A stretch of DNA of 64,000 nt from Phialophora verrucosa (Eukaryota; Ascomycota; Eurotiomycetes; Chaetothyriales; Herpotrichiellaceae): positions 372,001-436,000 of the forward strand of contig MSED01000013.1 of the NCBI GenBank assembly GCA_002099365.1, given 5' to 3'. This document shows, piece after piece, positions 23,801-36,227 of this stretch. The translations under genes and the position numbers were made by a program. Below the pieces are notes generated by a model that ran no database searches, was not told where the DNA came from, and worked only from the letters and a program-made list of their open reading frames with translations. The stretch's first letter is position 1, and every line of letters begins with the position of its first letter.

Positions 23801-26800
23801 GGTGCCTCTACCCCGAATTGTCCACGGAGCCTCTGTTCGCGTGCACCGATCATGGCCCTAGGGTCTTATGATGCAGATCTACAAGTTGCATCGCATGACA
23901 CCATTCAATTTGAAAAGCTGGCAGGGTTGAGGTATTGTTCTCCGAGTTTGTGAAAGCAGCGCGTCTTCCTAATTCTGAGACATCACCGCCATTTTCTGTG
24001 GAGAGGTGAAGCTTGAGAAGGACTCACCCGTACTTTCAGTTGCTTCACAATGTTGGGCGAAGGCTATCTTTGCGGCTGCAGCCAGAGGCGACGGCCGCGC
24101 GATTCACATGGGCAACTGAGGTTAGCAGTGTCAGATAGGACTGCGGGTGATTCCGTGCTGAGTCGCATCACGCATTACGCCATCTGGGGCAGCGGCCCAC
24201 GACCAGAGCACAGACCCTCGAGCTCCTCGCACTGTGTTAATGCAGAGTTCCATTCTTGTTTAGACCCTTGTTGGCTCGAAAAAGGCGAGGAGTCGATTCG
24301 TGCTGATTGAGTTTTCCGTCATGTCCAATGCGTGATGCTTTATCGCCGATCAGATCTGTCGATCGCCCAAGCAGCTACGAGCTGTCCAACAGGTTTCAAT
24401 GCCAGCCATCCTTAGGCCTGTGGTTTCAGGCCATGGTAGTCAGCGTCCGCCATTCCGAATGAATGAGCTGTGACCTGTTGGAACATTTGAAGCTTGGAAG
24501 CAACACGCAAGCGAAGGAGGGTCACTATTGGTGGAGTTGCAGTCATGATTTGGCCACTATTGCTCCCACTGGTCGGCGAGTGCGACGAGCCAAATCGAGG
24601 AGAAAATTGATGGGGTGGGGCGGAGCATGCGAAAGCGGGTCGAGGGCCGAGGATGAGCGAGAGCATTATTGATAGCACGAAGCGTTCATTTGAGTTGTGC
24701 ATGGCGCTCGACAAGTACACTGGAGCGACAGCGCAGCAACGTCGAACAAGTGGACTGCAGAGAGCGTCTGCTGTTGGCTTATCGACGCCACTTCTATCGT
24801 GGTCTATGGCAGTTCGAGTTTAGCAGGAGCTGCACTTGCAAAGTGTCGTTTTCGCTTTGCTCAAATTGGCTCCAGGAATTGAGGGGACGGCGCAGTTGAT
24901 GCGGAGCAAACGGCGAATCGACACAGCTAGGCAACGAGGTGTGGGTATCAGGTGGAGACTTTTCTTTTTCGTGATGGCGGCAACAAGATGGAAACCGACG
25001 CTTAAGGACTCCGAATTACTGTATCATGTTGGGGAAAGGACATATGACTGCAGAGATCGAGACTTTGTGGTGTGATGAAGCACCCAACAATCCTGCACAC
25101 GCGGTCAGCTGGTGCAGCCGCATCGCAAGCTGATTTCGAGATTGACTCAGATTCCAATCCCTGACCTGATTCTGGACGGGAAGAAGCATCTGGTGTATCG
25201 AGATCGGGAGCTCAGATCAAGTCAGCTTGGAGCACGAGGAAGGGTTGATGTGGATGTCGGGCTCCTCCCGTGCTCGGACTTCTGAGGACGGAACATCTGC
25301 GGGAAGAGGCTTTTGTCGAAGGGCTGTTTCGGGCTTCACGGCGCCTTTACGCCTGCATGACCAGCAGCGATTGTGACTTGTTCGCTGTGGCGCCGTATGT
25401 AATGCGTCAGCCAGTAAGGGCGGTTGACTCGCTTTTCCCTGCTTCTACAATATGGCGTCTTGACAGGTGCTTGTTTCGAAGGATACCTGCAGTGGGCCAG
25501 CCGAATCCTCATTTCAGCAGGGTGTTCCACCAGCATGTGATGTCTACGCGGTGGAAGTGAGGTAGGTAACGAAAGACGGCGCAGGGGAATGCGCCCGCGC
25601 ACAGTTCGCTGTAATCGGCGGCAGACGCCTGGGGGCCTCTTACTGCTTGGTGCTGTAGTAGCCGCTCAGGTTAAATAACACGTTAGGCGAGGCGCTTGGG
25701 TTGCAGATGACCATGATCTGACTAGAGGCAGTGGACGACCGCGAGGCAGACAAATAATCTAACTTAGGCTTTGCCGTGTCCTTCGGGCGCCCCTGGCCGG
25801 AAGGGTTCGAGAGTTTACTTTGGACCTCTTCCTGGGGGGTTCGATGGAAATGGAGATTTGTTTTCGATCGCTGGATGGGAACTGCCGTATGGTGTAACTG
25901 GGGAGAAGATCTACAGCATCGACAATCCACATTGCCTTGAGGAAACCAGTTCACAGTCAAAGCAAAATGCCGAGGGCAAGGCACAAGTCCATTGCAGTAA
26001 GGACAGACTGGACTAGAGACGTGCTTCCCCAATGATCGAAGATGACCGCCCGTAGCGGCATCCAGAGCTTCGCAGGCCCATGTCCATGTCCACCTGGTCT
26101 TGCTCGTGCTCGTGCCCTCGAAACCCTGTCACCTGTACCCTGGTCAAGCCACCCACCCGCAGCCCCAATCAGTCCTCAGGCTGGCAAAACAACCCCTCGG
26201 TCGCTTGACTGCCCCTCCATCCGCCATCGACATGCTATTTCTGCAGGTGTGTCGCTCAACAGACAATCTGCAGCCGCCATCCTACGGACCCAATCACCAC
26301 CCCGGCAATCGAGCCCACACACACTTATGCGGCTAACTGCTTGCCCATTGACGCTCATCACAAGCTGCCCTACTTGATCTGGGGTGTTTAAGCCGAAAAC
26401 AATTCCTCACCTCATGCGAACTGCGAACTCATGCAAGCTCACGTTTGCGGTTCTGAGGTGCAGGCTCGCGGGATTGCAGGGCGTCGTGCAACAGCCAATG
26501 CTGCCACGGCCTTTCTCACTTGTACTTGACATCTGATCTCCTTCACCACGGACGCTGCCTTCACTTGTTCCTCACCTTAGCCTCCGCGCCTTCCCCATAT
26601 TTTATTTGAGTCGTCCACCTGCCTGGACTCTGTGCACGATCTCTTTCTTCTTGTTCCCTCATTACCCTCCATCCTCCATGTCCTCGCAATAATTTGCCTG
26701 TCCTTGCTTGTCCCGTCCTCAGGGTCACTCTCGAGTGGTTTGACCACTCTTACAATCGTTATTGTTCGCCTGTGTCGTAGGTGTCCCAGTGACACGAGAC

Positions 26801-26819
26801 CAGACAAGCACCCGCAGCG
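17859..26819. other. Nine-kilobase stretch without recognisable genes
   Basis: No ORF here shows a family motif, a signal peptide or convincing exon joins. The longest, 17868-18518 (+), has an unnatural composition. Base composition is close to that of the rest of the window, so it is not an AT-rich mutated repeat block, and I saw no long terminal repeats. The last few hundred bases before 26820 are CT-rich and are probably the promoter and leader of the GT2 gene. Confidence 0.5.
23225..23245 (+). repeat. CTTGACA x3 microrepeat
   Basis: Three perfect head-to-tail copies of the heptamer CTTGACA. Confidence 0.85.
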
Positions 26820-28420
26820 ATGGACTCGGCCGCCTGGTATAGGGTCTTTGCCTGCTACTTGTGAGCCCCTCCAGCTGATGCCTCTCTCCCGTAATCGGGC
26901 TCTCGGCAGACCGACTGACTGCACCAGTTTCTACCGCTATTTTCGCCTAGTTGTGAACCTGTGGGCGTTCTGGACCTTTAAGCCAATCCCGATCCCGGAA
27001 AACCCCACCCTCCGACCTTCAGATGTCACGGTCATTTTGCCAACGTTAGACGGCGAAGGAGAGGAACTGGAGCGGACCATCGCCTCGATCTTGCAGAACA
27101 AGCCCAAAGAAATCATCCTGGTCACGATCGACGAGAACATGCACAAGGCGGAGCGGACCATGAACAAGATGCCGGCGTCGATCTATAAGCGAATCCGTTG
27201 CATGTCTGTCAAGCAGGCAAACAAGCGTCGTCAAATGGCCCGAGCCATCCCGGAAGTCACCACCGAGATAATTGTCTTCGCCGACGACGACGTTACCTGG
27301 CCCGTGCGGACTCTCCAGTGGATGCTAGCCCCATTTGAGGACAAGAAGTATGGAGGTGTCGTCACCTGTCAACGTTTGAGGCGAGCTGAGAATCCGACCT
27401 TCTCTCAGCGTATCTACGGCTTCTTGGGCGCGCTTTACCTGGAGCGCCGCAACTTTGACTGTGCTGCCACCACGCACATGGACGGAGGTGTGCCCTGCTT
27501 GTCAGGCCGCACCTGTGCTTATCGCACAAGCATCCTGCAGGACGTCAAGTTCACCAATGGCTTCACCAATGAGAAGTGGTGGTTTGGCCAATATCAGCTC
27601 AACGCCGACGACGATAACTTTTTGACCCGCTGGATGGTTTCGCACCACCACGAGACTTACATGCAGTACCATCCGGAGTGCGAGGTGCTGACCACGCTGG
27701 AAGACAACCCCAATTTTCTCAAGCAGTGTCTGCGGTGGGCACGAAGCAATTGGCGCAGTAATCTCACTAGCATGTTCCATGAACGTGATATTTGGTGGTA
27801 AGCCTGAGATTCCTTTCTCCCCAATTTCCAGCAGCAACTTTTCTTCCTCGGCTCTCCCAAGTTTCTTGGCACTGACGATCCGTGCCCAATTCTAGCCGGC
27901 AACCGTGGAGCACGTACGCAGTCCACGTCACGACCTTGATGCCGCCTGCTATCATCGGGGACGGCCTTCTATGGCTGTTTCTCTGGTTCGGCACCTGGGA
28001 CTGGCCTGCTGACCAAGCTTACACTGCCCGTTATGCCTTCCTTGCGTGGATGACGTTCTCCAAGTTCATCAAGCTGGTCACACACTTCATTCGGTACCCT
28101 GTCGACATTTTCTTATGGCCTGTGTCCGTCCTCTTCGGCTGGTTCCATGGCCTGATCAAGATGTATGCCATGATGACACTCAGTGTGGTAAGTCGAAGGC
28201 GGGATGTCGCGTCACACGAGCACGGCTAACGTTCGCCAAATAGACCACATGGGGCAGTCGAGCCAATGCCGACGCCAGCGACTCCAGCAGGATGATCCGG
28301 CAAAAACGAGCGCACTTTCAGGACCTTACTGAGGAGAAGATGCACGAGAAGCTCCTCCCTAACGACGAAATGAGAACCTATGATTACGACCAGAAACACT
28401 TCCAGCCCCCCTCTGCATAA
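26820..28420 (+). CDS. GT2 polysaccharide synthase (Cps1/ZtGT2/FgGT2 type)
   Basis: Four exons (26820-26860, 26928-27797, 27896-28187 and 28244-28420) with GT-AG introns of 56-98 bases give 459 residues. An N-terminal hydrophobic segment (residues 6-30) leads into a processive GT-A domain: DVTVILPT at 46-53, FADDDVTW at 131-138, HMDGGVPCLSGRT around 197-209, ADDDNFLTRW at 240-249 and QCLRW at 280-284. The last is the QxxRW motif of hyaluronan- and cellulose-synthase-like enzymes. Exon 3 encodes C-terminal membrane helices and exon 4 a soluble tail. Known fungal members act at the plasma membrane and are needed for hyphal growth on surfaces. The tiny first exon was inferred because the long open frame upstream lacks a suitable ATG and membrane start. 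No neighbour is functionally linked. Confidence 0.9.
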
Positions 28421-31400
28421 TCCAGCACCACGCATAATCCTCTCGTTGCTGAGCTCAATTTCCAGCCCTGTCAAAGATGCAGGGTACCCCTTCGAACTCC
28501 AGTTTTCACGGTCGGCACAATTATTTTCTTTCTGCAAAAGCACCACTTTCATTCAAAAGTTAAAACGGGAGATGATCAAAAATCGAGACCAAAAAGGACG
28601 GCGGACAAGAGGGTGGGCGGCTTTCTTTTCACATCGAACCATAAAAGCTCAGCACGTTTTTCATTCGCAGTCTATGTCCAGCTGGGGCAGGGTTTTCAAA
28701 ATACAAAGCCCGAACGCTCCTTTGCCGGGACCAGGACACTTTCAATTCGACCACCGTCAAGAACCTGGAAAGAGTGCTTTCCGAGGTCCTTGAATTTGCA
28801 CTAGCATAGCACAGGAGAGTTGGTGACTTCTTTGACATGTTCACATGTACATGGCGTGTTTTGCTTCATGACAGGATGATTTGCGATTGACACGGGATAT
28901 GAGGGCATGGACTCGGCTGGACAGAACGAATGGGTGGCGGACTCTAATTCTTACGCTCTTGAACTACATGGTTGGGCAATGACGAGATGAGACTTTACGG
29001 GAAATGGATCATTATGGGACATGGCATGGCATTCTTTTTGAAGACTTGAGAGCGGGAGCGAGTTTGGACATTGTCATTTTCTCCACCATCACCATGAGAG
29101 ACGATCAGATTGGGCGGCTAATAGTGCATTCAAGCTTGCTAATGTTTTACATCAACCCGTGCTTACAGTCTCTGCCTCAAGTGACCCCCCCTTATAAATG
29201 CGACTGTGCTGCTCCTGAGGAATTCTTTTAGCCGGATATGCGCTCTTTCCACGAGGCGCGAGAGAGGAGCCGGCCGGTGCCTGAAACTCTGGTCGCCAAC
29301 CAGGAAAAGTCAGACTGAACCATTTGCCGTGTTCCAGGGAAGAAATCTGACTGTGTAGGCGTCATGGAGCTCCGGATCGATCAGCGTCACATTCACGAGA
29401 TGAAGGTTCACCAAAGCCACCGGAGAGCTAAGGACAGATGCCCCGTGTGACTCGGGCGCTGCGCTTGCACCAAGAGCTGCACACACAACGCCTGGCCGGC
29501 CTGGAAGATATTTCCGCTGCCTGGGTCTGGCATGGCCTTTCGAGTTCCCTCCGACATCTCTGCCCTTGTGGGATACTGCACGGTGTGTATGATTGAGCGC
29601 CGTCAGCCTTGTCTCGTCGTCGATCTGATCAGCCTTGATCGGGATCTGTCCACGCTTTCAATATCCATCCGAGATTTTGCTCTACGGCCGATCTCGAAAA
29701 TCTTCTTGGACGTCTCCTTGCAGCTCGTGTTGACTAGGTATTGATTTGCCGCTGCTGTGTAACCGTGGCGCTCGAAGCAGGGCACGTCCAGGGGTCGTTG
29801 ATCTGTGCGCTGGCATCCCGGGGTTGGGACTGCTGCTGTGTCACCCACCATGGGGCCTCTGACGCCATGTGGTAGAGGCCCGGAAGTCCAGCGCAGGCAG
29901 GGCGGCGGAGGCTCGCTGGTCTGTGACTCGGGATCCTCGCTCGGGCTGAAGACCTGTTGACTCGGCGCCGCAGCCAGGATGAGGGAAAAGAAATGTGCGT
30001 GCGTGCGTGCTGCTGTGTTATGGAGGTGTCATGGTCGAGAGGGCTGGGAAAGTGTCGGGCTCTTGGAAGTTAGGTTGGGATCGAGAGGATTGTGGGCGTA
30101 TCACGCATCGGCGTGAGGCTCGTGTATGCCGCTGAAAGGTCGTACAGCATACACAATGCAATGGCCTTCCATCGTGCCCACAGCTACGCGCTCCCGTATT
30201 TCTTTTTCCAGTCCCAAGGCTTTCTGGGCCTTCTTTCCCGTGACCGTTTTCCTCGCTCGAAATGTACACGATATGTGGCAGAAGCCAGTCGTTCATGCGC
30301 GCATCATGCAGGGCTCGGGCATTGCAAAACTCTGTCTACTTGCGTAGGCGAGGTCGACTGCCCGGCGCGCTGACGCATCCAGCAGCCACATGCAGGAGCG
30401 TATTGGATGATGGAACATGCCGAGTGGAGTTCGTGGACATCGACTGCGGTGCGAGAGAGCGAAAGGATCTTTGATTCCGGGTGCCTGTGGTGCCAGGTCG
30501 GCCAAAAAGCCGCCCATTGTTCCTTGTGCAGTCCATCGAGGTACGTCCTCATACTTGGTGAGGAGGCTTGAGTGTATCGTAGAGCGGGATAGCCTGCATG
30601 ATTCTGTTGTGGAGTCCCCAGATAGGTTGTCTGGGAAAAGCGCTCTCCTGCTTCATGTCAGGACTGCGAATACACCTGGCTTAAAGTCATTGGGGGCAGC
30701 CATGTGACGGTTGCCCAGTGGTGAGGGCCTGAGTGTGGCTTGCAGGCCAGGGCAATAGAAGTGGCCTGTGCTCTCGTCGAGTGGATACCCCCTATGACAA
30801 CAGGGAGCTTCCAATCATCCATCCTCCTCCTCCCTGACTGCTCTACCATTGTCCACCATCAGATGTTGGATCTAGGCGCATGAAGACCGTTCCATGGTCA
30901 CAGCGAGCCAGGCGAGCTTCTGTCGGAAAGAGAAATGCCCATGGTCAGTGATTCGAACATGGTCAAATGTGTGTCGCTGGGACCGAAGCTGGGCTGTTTG
31001 CATGGATGGCAGGGAGCAAGGGCTACCTTCCTTTCACTGTTCGAACCCTTTCAAGTTCCCAGGTTCCCTTCCAACTCGTTCCATGAGAATCCGTGCAATC
31101 CTAAATCTGCTCGGTTCGACCTAGAGCGTTTTTAGCGTTCGACAGACCTGGTACTCGTACTCACCACTGCCACGACGTTCGAGACCTTGCGAGTATTTCT
31201 GATCCCAACCACTTACCGACTTGCCTTTGCATATTGCGCCATGATTCGCCCTTCGCTCACTTCTGCATTCGCCCTAGCCAAGTTGGCGACAACCACGACT
31301 GCAAGTGCAACGGCGCTACTGCTGTGCAACATCTGGATACATCCCTGTTCAGACAAGCTCGCGACGCTGTGTCTTGTGTAACACATCCCCTGCGGGACGG

Positions 31401-33442
31401 CTCGGGGCTGTTGCCTCGTTCAAACCTGGCCTTCAACCAATGCGGCTTCTGCCTTAGTCTGTCGGCGTCGAGATCCACGCTTTTATGCCAACGTACCAAC
31501 AACAGCCAGCCGGAAGTTACCACGATCGCATGCTGCGTTGGGCTCTGCTTGTGTAACCTGGACGTGCTCTGAAATACTGCAGGTCGCCAGCGCCGACGTC
31601 GGCGCCTAGCTATGCAAGCTAACCGCATGAGAAGAGCGGTCTCTTGAGAATGGTCTCTTTGTATCTCGATGTGGTCGCTCTCGATCCAGCACCCGAATAT
31701 CGGGCAAGGCTGTGGCATCACGTGCGCGCGCCCTTCAGACTGTCAACACCTCCAGAGCGTTCGGGAGCAGACTCACGTGGAAGATTGTCAGACAGGTGAA
31801 CTCCTCGGAGGCAGAAGTACAAAATCACCTGAGGACAGGGCCATGCATTAGGTCGCTCCGTGGAATGCCCCATCCGCCGCATTCGAGCTCGGGCAGCTTT
31901 GCAGAGCCAGCGGGCGAGTACAGGCCAGTCCTACAACCGACGCATACCGAGTACCTGCTTTGAGAAGGATTGGACCTGCATCAGCGCCCTGCACGTCTCC
32001 AGAACAAGCTTCGGACGATCGAGTCCAGCCCTCCTCGCCTACATGCGCCGTGCTAGCCCGTATGGTCGCCGGCCCCAAGCAGAAAGCAGCAGTCATCTCT
32101 TCTCAGCTTATGAGCATGATCAAGCGGCATCCGGATGGACTAGGCGACTCGCTGACAGGGAGTGCTCTTGTGCTTTGATTGTTGTTTTGCGCAGGACGAC
32201 CGATCACACGATAATTGCGCCATGCAACTGAGAACACATTCGTCCACTAATACTCAAAGCAATGCGGAGTTACTGCATCCTGCTGTCGATCCCCCTCCGG
32301 TCTTCTCCACGACATTCAGACCGAAAGATGCCGGAAAGCTAGCGAAAAGGTCACATCCGCGGCGAATCAGGCTACAATCGAGCTGCACATGCAAGTCAGT
32401 CGGCCAAGGAGTTGGGCCCGGAAAGTTTCGGGGATGGATTCAGTAGGCAAATTCTGCGACTGCATCGGCGCTTGAACGTGAGCTTCCAGTTCGGGCCACG
32501 ACTTCCCTGAGAGAACGTCTCTAGCCTTGCTGACGGCAGGGAGTCCAATGCGCGACACCAGCATGAAGGCCGCGGGTCGCGCTACAGGGTAACGGCCTGG
32601 AGGGCAGGAATGCGACCACTGAGGCTCAAAGGCCCTGGTGTGGGCTTGTCTAATTGTCGACCGCGACGGCTCAGGCGAGCCACGAAGACTTTGGGGGCTC
32701 AGCAGACCGGAGCGAGCGAAGGGAGAAACTCAAGATCCAGTAACCCCCCCTCTGTGCCTCTGCAACTGCTTCGCCGGAACTTGACCTGTCTGACGACCAT
32801 CACGTAGCGGGTGCCACGCACAAATGTTGGTGTCAGACAGCTCACCAGGAATCTTGGTCTGACAGGATCGATGCCGTACTCTGTCGTGTCTGTGCCGCTC
32901 TCACAGGGCGAAATTGGCAGTCTGACACAAGCTTTTCGCTTCGTAGTATCGAGTTCCATCGCGTCTTCTTCAAAGCTGAACGGGGAGTCGACGACGGCGA
33001 GGTGACCTTCGTTCATCGTCGAGTGGTCGTGTACTTTCTCGAACATCGAAAGTCAGATGCTTGTCTCTCAGCAACATCGTCGACGGATGGGGTGCTGCCG
33101 CAAGGTGATGGCATTCACACAGGTGGCTAGCTACAGGCTCTCGAAGTCAAGCCTCGCGCTGTTCTGTATCAAAGAGGACGAGCAGCCCAGAAAAGCGCGT
33201 GCTGGTTTGTGCCTTGGCGACGATTTCGTTGGAATGCAATAATGCATTGACCGCGAGGCGGCAGATTGGGCAATGCACCCTCCACATTCCTTGTCTCGAA
33301 CACGCCATACTTGAGTCTGAGACCTCTCCCTCCAGTATTCAGCAGGCATGAAAATGCCTGGGAGCGACCAGCCATGCGTGTCTTCAAGGTATAAGTCCCA
33401 GTCGCTCATTTCAAGAAGTACCGGCCCTTCATCGTTCATACA
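28421..33442. other. Five-kilobase stretch without recognisable genes
   Basis: Short overlapping ORFs only. The first few hundred bases are probably the GT2 3' UTR. No transposon features are seen. Confidence 0.45.
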
Positions 33443-35106
33443 ATGGCCGTGATGTTCAAGTTACTCACGCTCTTTTCCTTTGCTTTGTTTACCAGTTCCA
33501 TCTTCGCATCGGCCCCAACCCAGGACTGGGCGAATGTTGCAGCTACCTTGCGTAGCACATTGGACGTGCTCCAGCTATCACACGTGCAATACCTGGCGCA
33601 AGCGCCAAACCCACACTCAAGACGAGACGCGAATTTTCGAACCGGCCCGGCAGGGTACTGGAAACCCCTGGCGGCTAACAAACGTCTTGATGTCTCAGAC
33701 GACCTCTCGGGGCAGCTGAACGACCTGATCAACGAGATCGGAAGCGCTGTGCAACAGCTCATCCAGCTGCTGGCTTCGCAGTTCGACATTGACGGGCTTC
33801 TACCCAGCGCCACCGCCTCCACCGCCGTCGCCGGCTCTGCGACTACCGGTCAACCATCAATACTGCCGATAACAAGCGTAAACACCCCTCCCGCATATGC
33901 GACTACCTCGCGAAGTCTTGTCCCCGATCGGCCCCTACACACATCCGCGTTCTCCTCCTGGCCATCAGCGACCCCCTCGCCATCGGCGACTTACACCTTC
34001 AATCCGCGTGCCACCGACCTTAACGTCGTGTACTACTCTCAAACCGATCTCACCCCTGTAATCTCCCTGAGCCAAGTATGCGACGACCCGGCCATTGACA
34101 TTGTCATCCTCGCTTTCGTTACACACTTCGTCTCCAATGGCGGCTATCCCGCGATGAACATGGCGTCGAATTGCTGGGGCCCAAACGCCGCGCAACAAGC
34201 AGCTGGAGCGACCGGTCTTCTGGACTGCGTAGGCGACGGCTTTGCAAGCAAGATTGCCCGTTGTCAGCAGCAAGGCAAGAAAGTTATGCTGAGTCTGGGC
34301 GGTGCAGTGGGAGATTTGTCCCTGAGCGGCGACGCCCAGGCCGTGCAAGTTGCGAACACACTGTGGGATCTATTCCTGGGCGGGACGGATCCAGCTTCCG
34401 CGCCCTTGAGACCATACGGGGACGTCGTCTTGGACGGCATTGACATCGGTAGGCTCTCTCCACTCCGCTCCCGCAACCCCCCACATGCGTTTACTGACCC
34501 CATCGCGCTCTCTGTATGACAGACAACGAATCACCCTCCAGCTCAACGTACCTCCCCACCCTAGCGCGCACCCTCCGGCAGCTAATGTCCACGGCCTCCA
34601 AACCGTACTACATCTCCGCCGCGCCGCAATGCCCCCGGCCCGACGCCTCGATACCCGTCGCCTACCTCCTGCCCTACGTCGACTTTTTCGCCGTGCAATT
34701 CTACAACAACCCATCCTGCCAGCTGGGCGAGTCGGGACAATCCACCACTCCGAACGAAGGCTTCTTCTCCTCCCTGGCAGACTGGTCCACCGACCTCCGC
34801 GCCCTCGGATCACTAGTGTCGGGCTCCCGAATCATCCCCCGCTCTCCCGGCTTTCAAGGCATTGACAACGGCATCGATTCTCCGAGATTGTTGATCGGCA
34901 CGCCCGCCTTCCTCGGAGCCGGATCCGGCTACGTCGATGTCCCGACCTACATGGCCATGATGCAGCGGGTGAGGGGTATGGATCTGCCGAACCTGGCTGG
35001 CGCCATGTTCTGGGATGGGGCGTACCAGGAGGTTAGTGCGACGGCGTTGGGCGTTGGCGGCGAGAGCGCCACGTTTGCGGAGGTTGTTAAGCAGGTTTTC
35101 GCATAG
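33443..35106 (+). CDS. Secreted GH18 chitinase with N-terminal extension
   Basis: Exon 1 is 33443-34448 and exon 2 is 34523-35106; the GTAGGC...CAG intron falls inside the active-site motif and rejoins it. The product is 529 residues. A signal peptide covers about the first 23 residues. Residues 24-190 are a non-catalytic extension with a Leu/Gln-rich helical part and a Ser/Thr/Pro linker. The class III-like GH18 barrel starts near residue 195 (LNVVYYSQ) and includes KVMLSLGGAVGD and the catalytic DGIDIDNE (residues 331-338; E338 is the expected acid/base). PYVDFFAVQFYNNPSC and LAGAMFWDGAY mark later strands. It hydrolyses chitin, likely in wall remodelling or scavenging. No carbohydrate-binding module or GPI signal is seen. 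Confidence 0.92.
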
Positions 35107-36227
35107 CGCGGGTATGGCAGAGGGGGGAGGTGGTGGTGGTGGTGGGAAAGCATGGACATATTCGAGAGAAGTGAATGGAGGATCGAGGGGACAAGACCCC
35201 TTGGACAGGGCGAGAAGGAAATGAAGAAGGATTGACATCAACAGGCGATGGGGAACTATATTCTCGAATGAGGGCGGGAGAGGGCCAGTTAGTGTTGAAT
35301 GGATGGTTGGATGGATGAAAGGACGGACGGGCTAATTAGGATTTCACAAGTACATATTTAATCAGAGTAGGATGACGACTTTGCATGGGTCAGCTCGCTG
35401 GGTGATTTGGTGACTTTACGACTTGATAGCTTAGCGCTCTGATGACTTGGTGACTTAATAGCTTGATGACTTGATAATCGTGACTTGCTAGACAAGTGTC
35501 TAACACAGTACATTACATCCCTCTATGATATGGTATAGATTAATGACAGCCGGCCTTGCTAGGGGCTACCTTTGTGGCTCCTTCTCTCCGCCTCTACTTC
35601 CCTCTTGTTCCGCTACTTCCACCTCTACCGCCCATTTCCATCTCCCCTTCCGAGACAGCCGGGCTGACGAGGAACATAATAACAATAGCACGGAGAGTAG
35701 TAAATAGCCTGCCATCATGGAGTTATCGAGGTGTGAGATCGGACGGAAAGAAGAACAAGAATGGAAAGGAGATGATCACCTCCTCCAGACTATACGCCCG
35801 TGAACGGAACGAAGACTGGAGACTGGATGGATATTCAACGAATAGATTGATCGATTGGTACATTGATAGCTCCTACCACGCCTATCAATCTACCTACCTA
35901 GCTAGCTAGTTCCTGTGGACGGCATAGACGCTGTACCACCACTTCCTTCATGATATGAGTCGAGCATGTGTGTACGTTGTGTTTACACATCGTACCACCA
36001 CTTTCTTCATGATATGAGTCGAGCGTGTGTGTACGTTGTGTTTACACATCTCCAAGACAATACTTTGTGTAAATTAAACCGCTGGAGATGATGTTTACAC
36101 ATCTCCAGACAATACTTTGTGTAAATCACACCATTAAAGATGATGTTTACATCTCCAGACAACACTTTGTGTAAAGTAGACCACTAGGAACGACTGAATG
36201 AGTGAGTGAGTGACGCCCAAGTCGTAA
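35107..36227. other. Repeat-bearing intergenic region
   Basis: This is the 3' region shared by the convergent chitinase and Hsp20 genes. It is relatively AT-rich, with degenerate GACTTGATAGCTT-like repeats at about 35395-35500 and the tandem array listed next. No ORF with a family signature. Confidence 0.6.
35933..36180. repeat. Imperfect tandem repeat array (two unit families)
   Basis: Two copies of a 59-base unit (starting 35933 and 35992) that differ at a few bases are followed by three shorter units starting near 36049, 36102 and 36152. The shorter units carry TCTCCAGACAATACTTTGTG followed by GATGATGTTTACA. All units share a GTTTACA(CATC) segment, and GTTTACAC with TTTGTGTAAA gives partial inverted symmetry. 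Confidence 0.85.

Noticed and set aside
17859..26819. RIP-mutated transposon block
   Set aside because: Base composition is not AT-shifted, and no transposase, reverse transcriptase or terminal repeat remnant is seen.
35395..36180. CRISPR-like array
   Set aside because: Repeat units are contiguous and diverged without unique spacers, and the host is a fungus; this is a simple tandem repeat.
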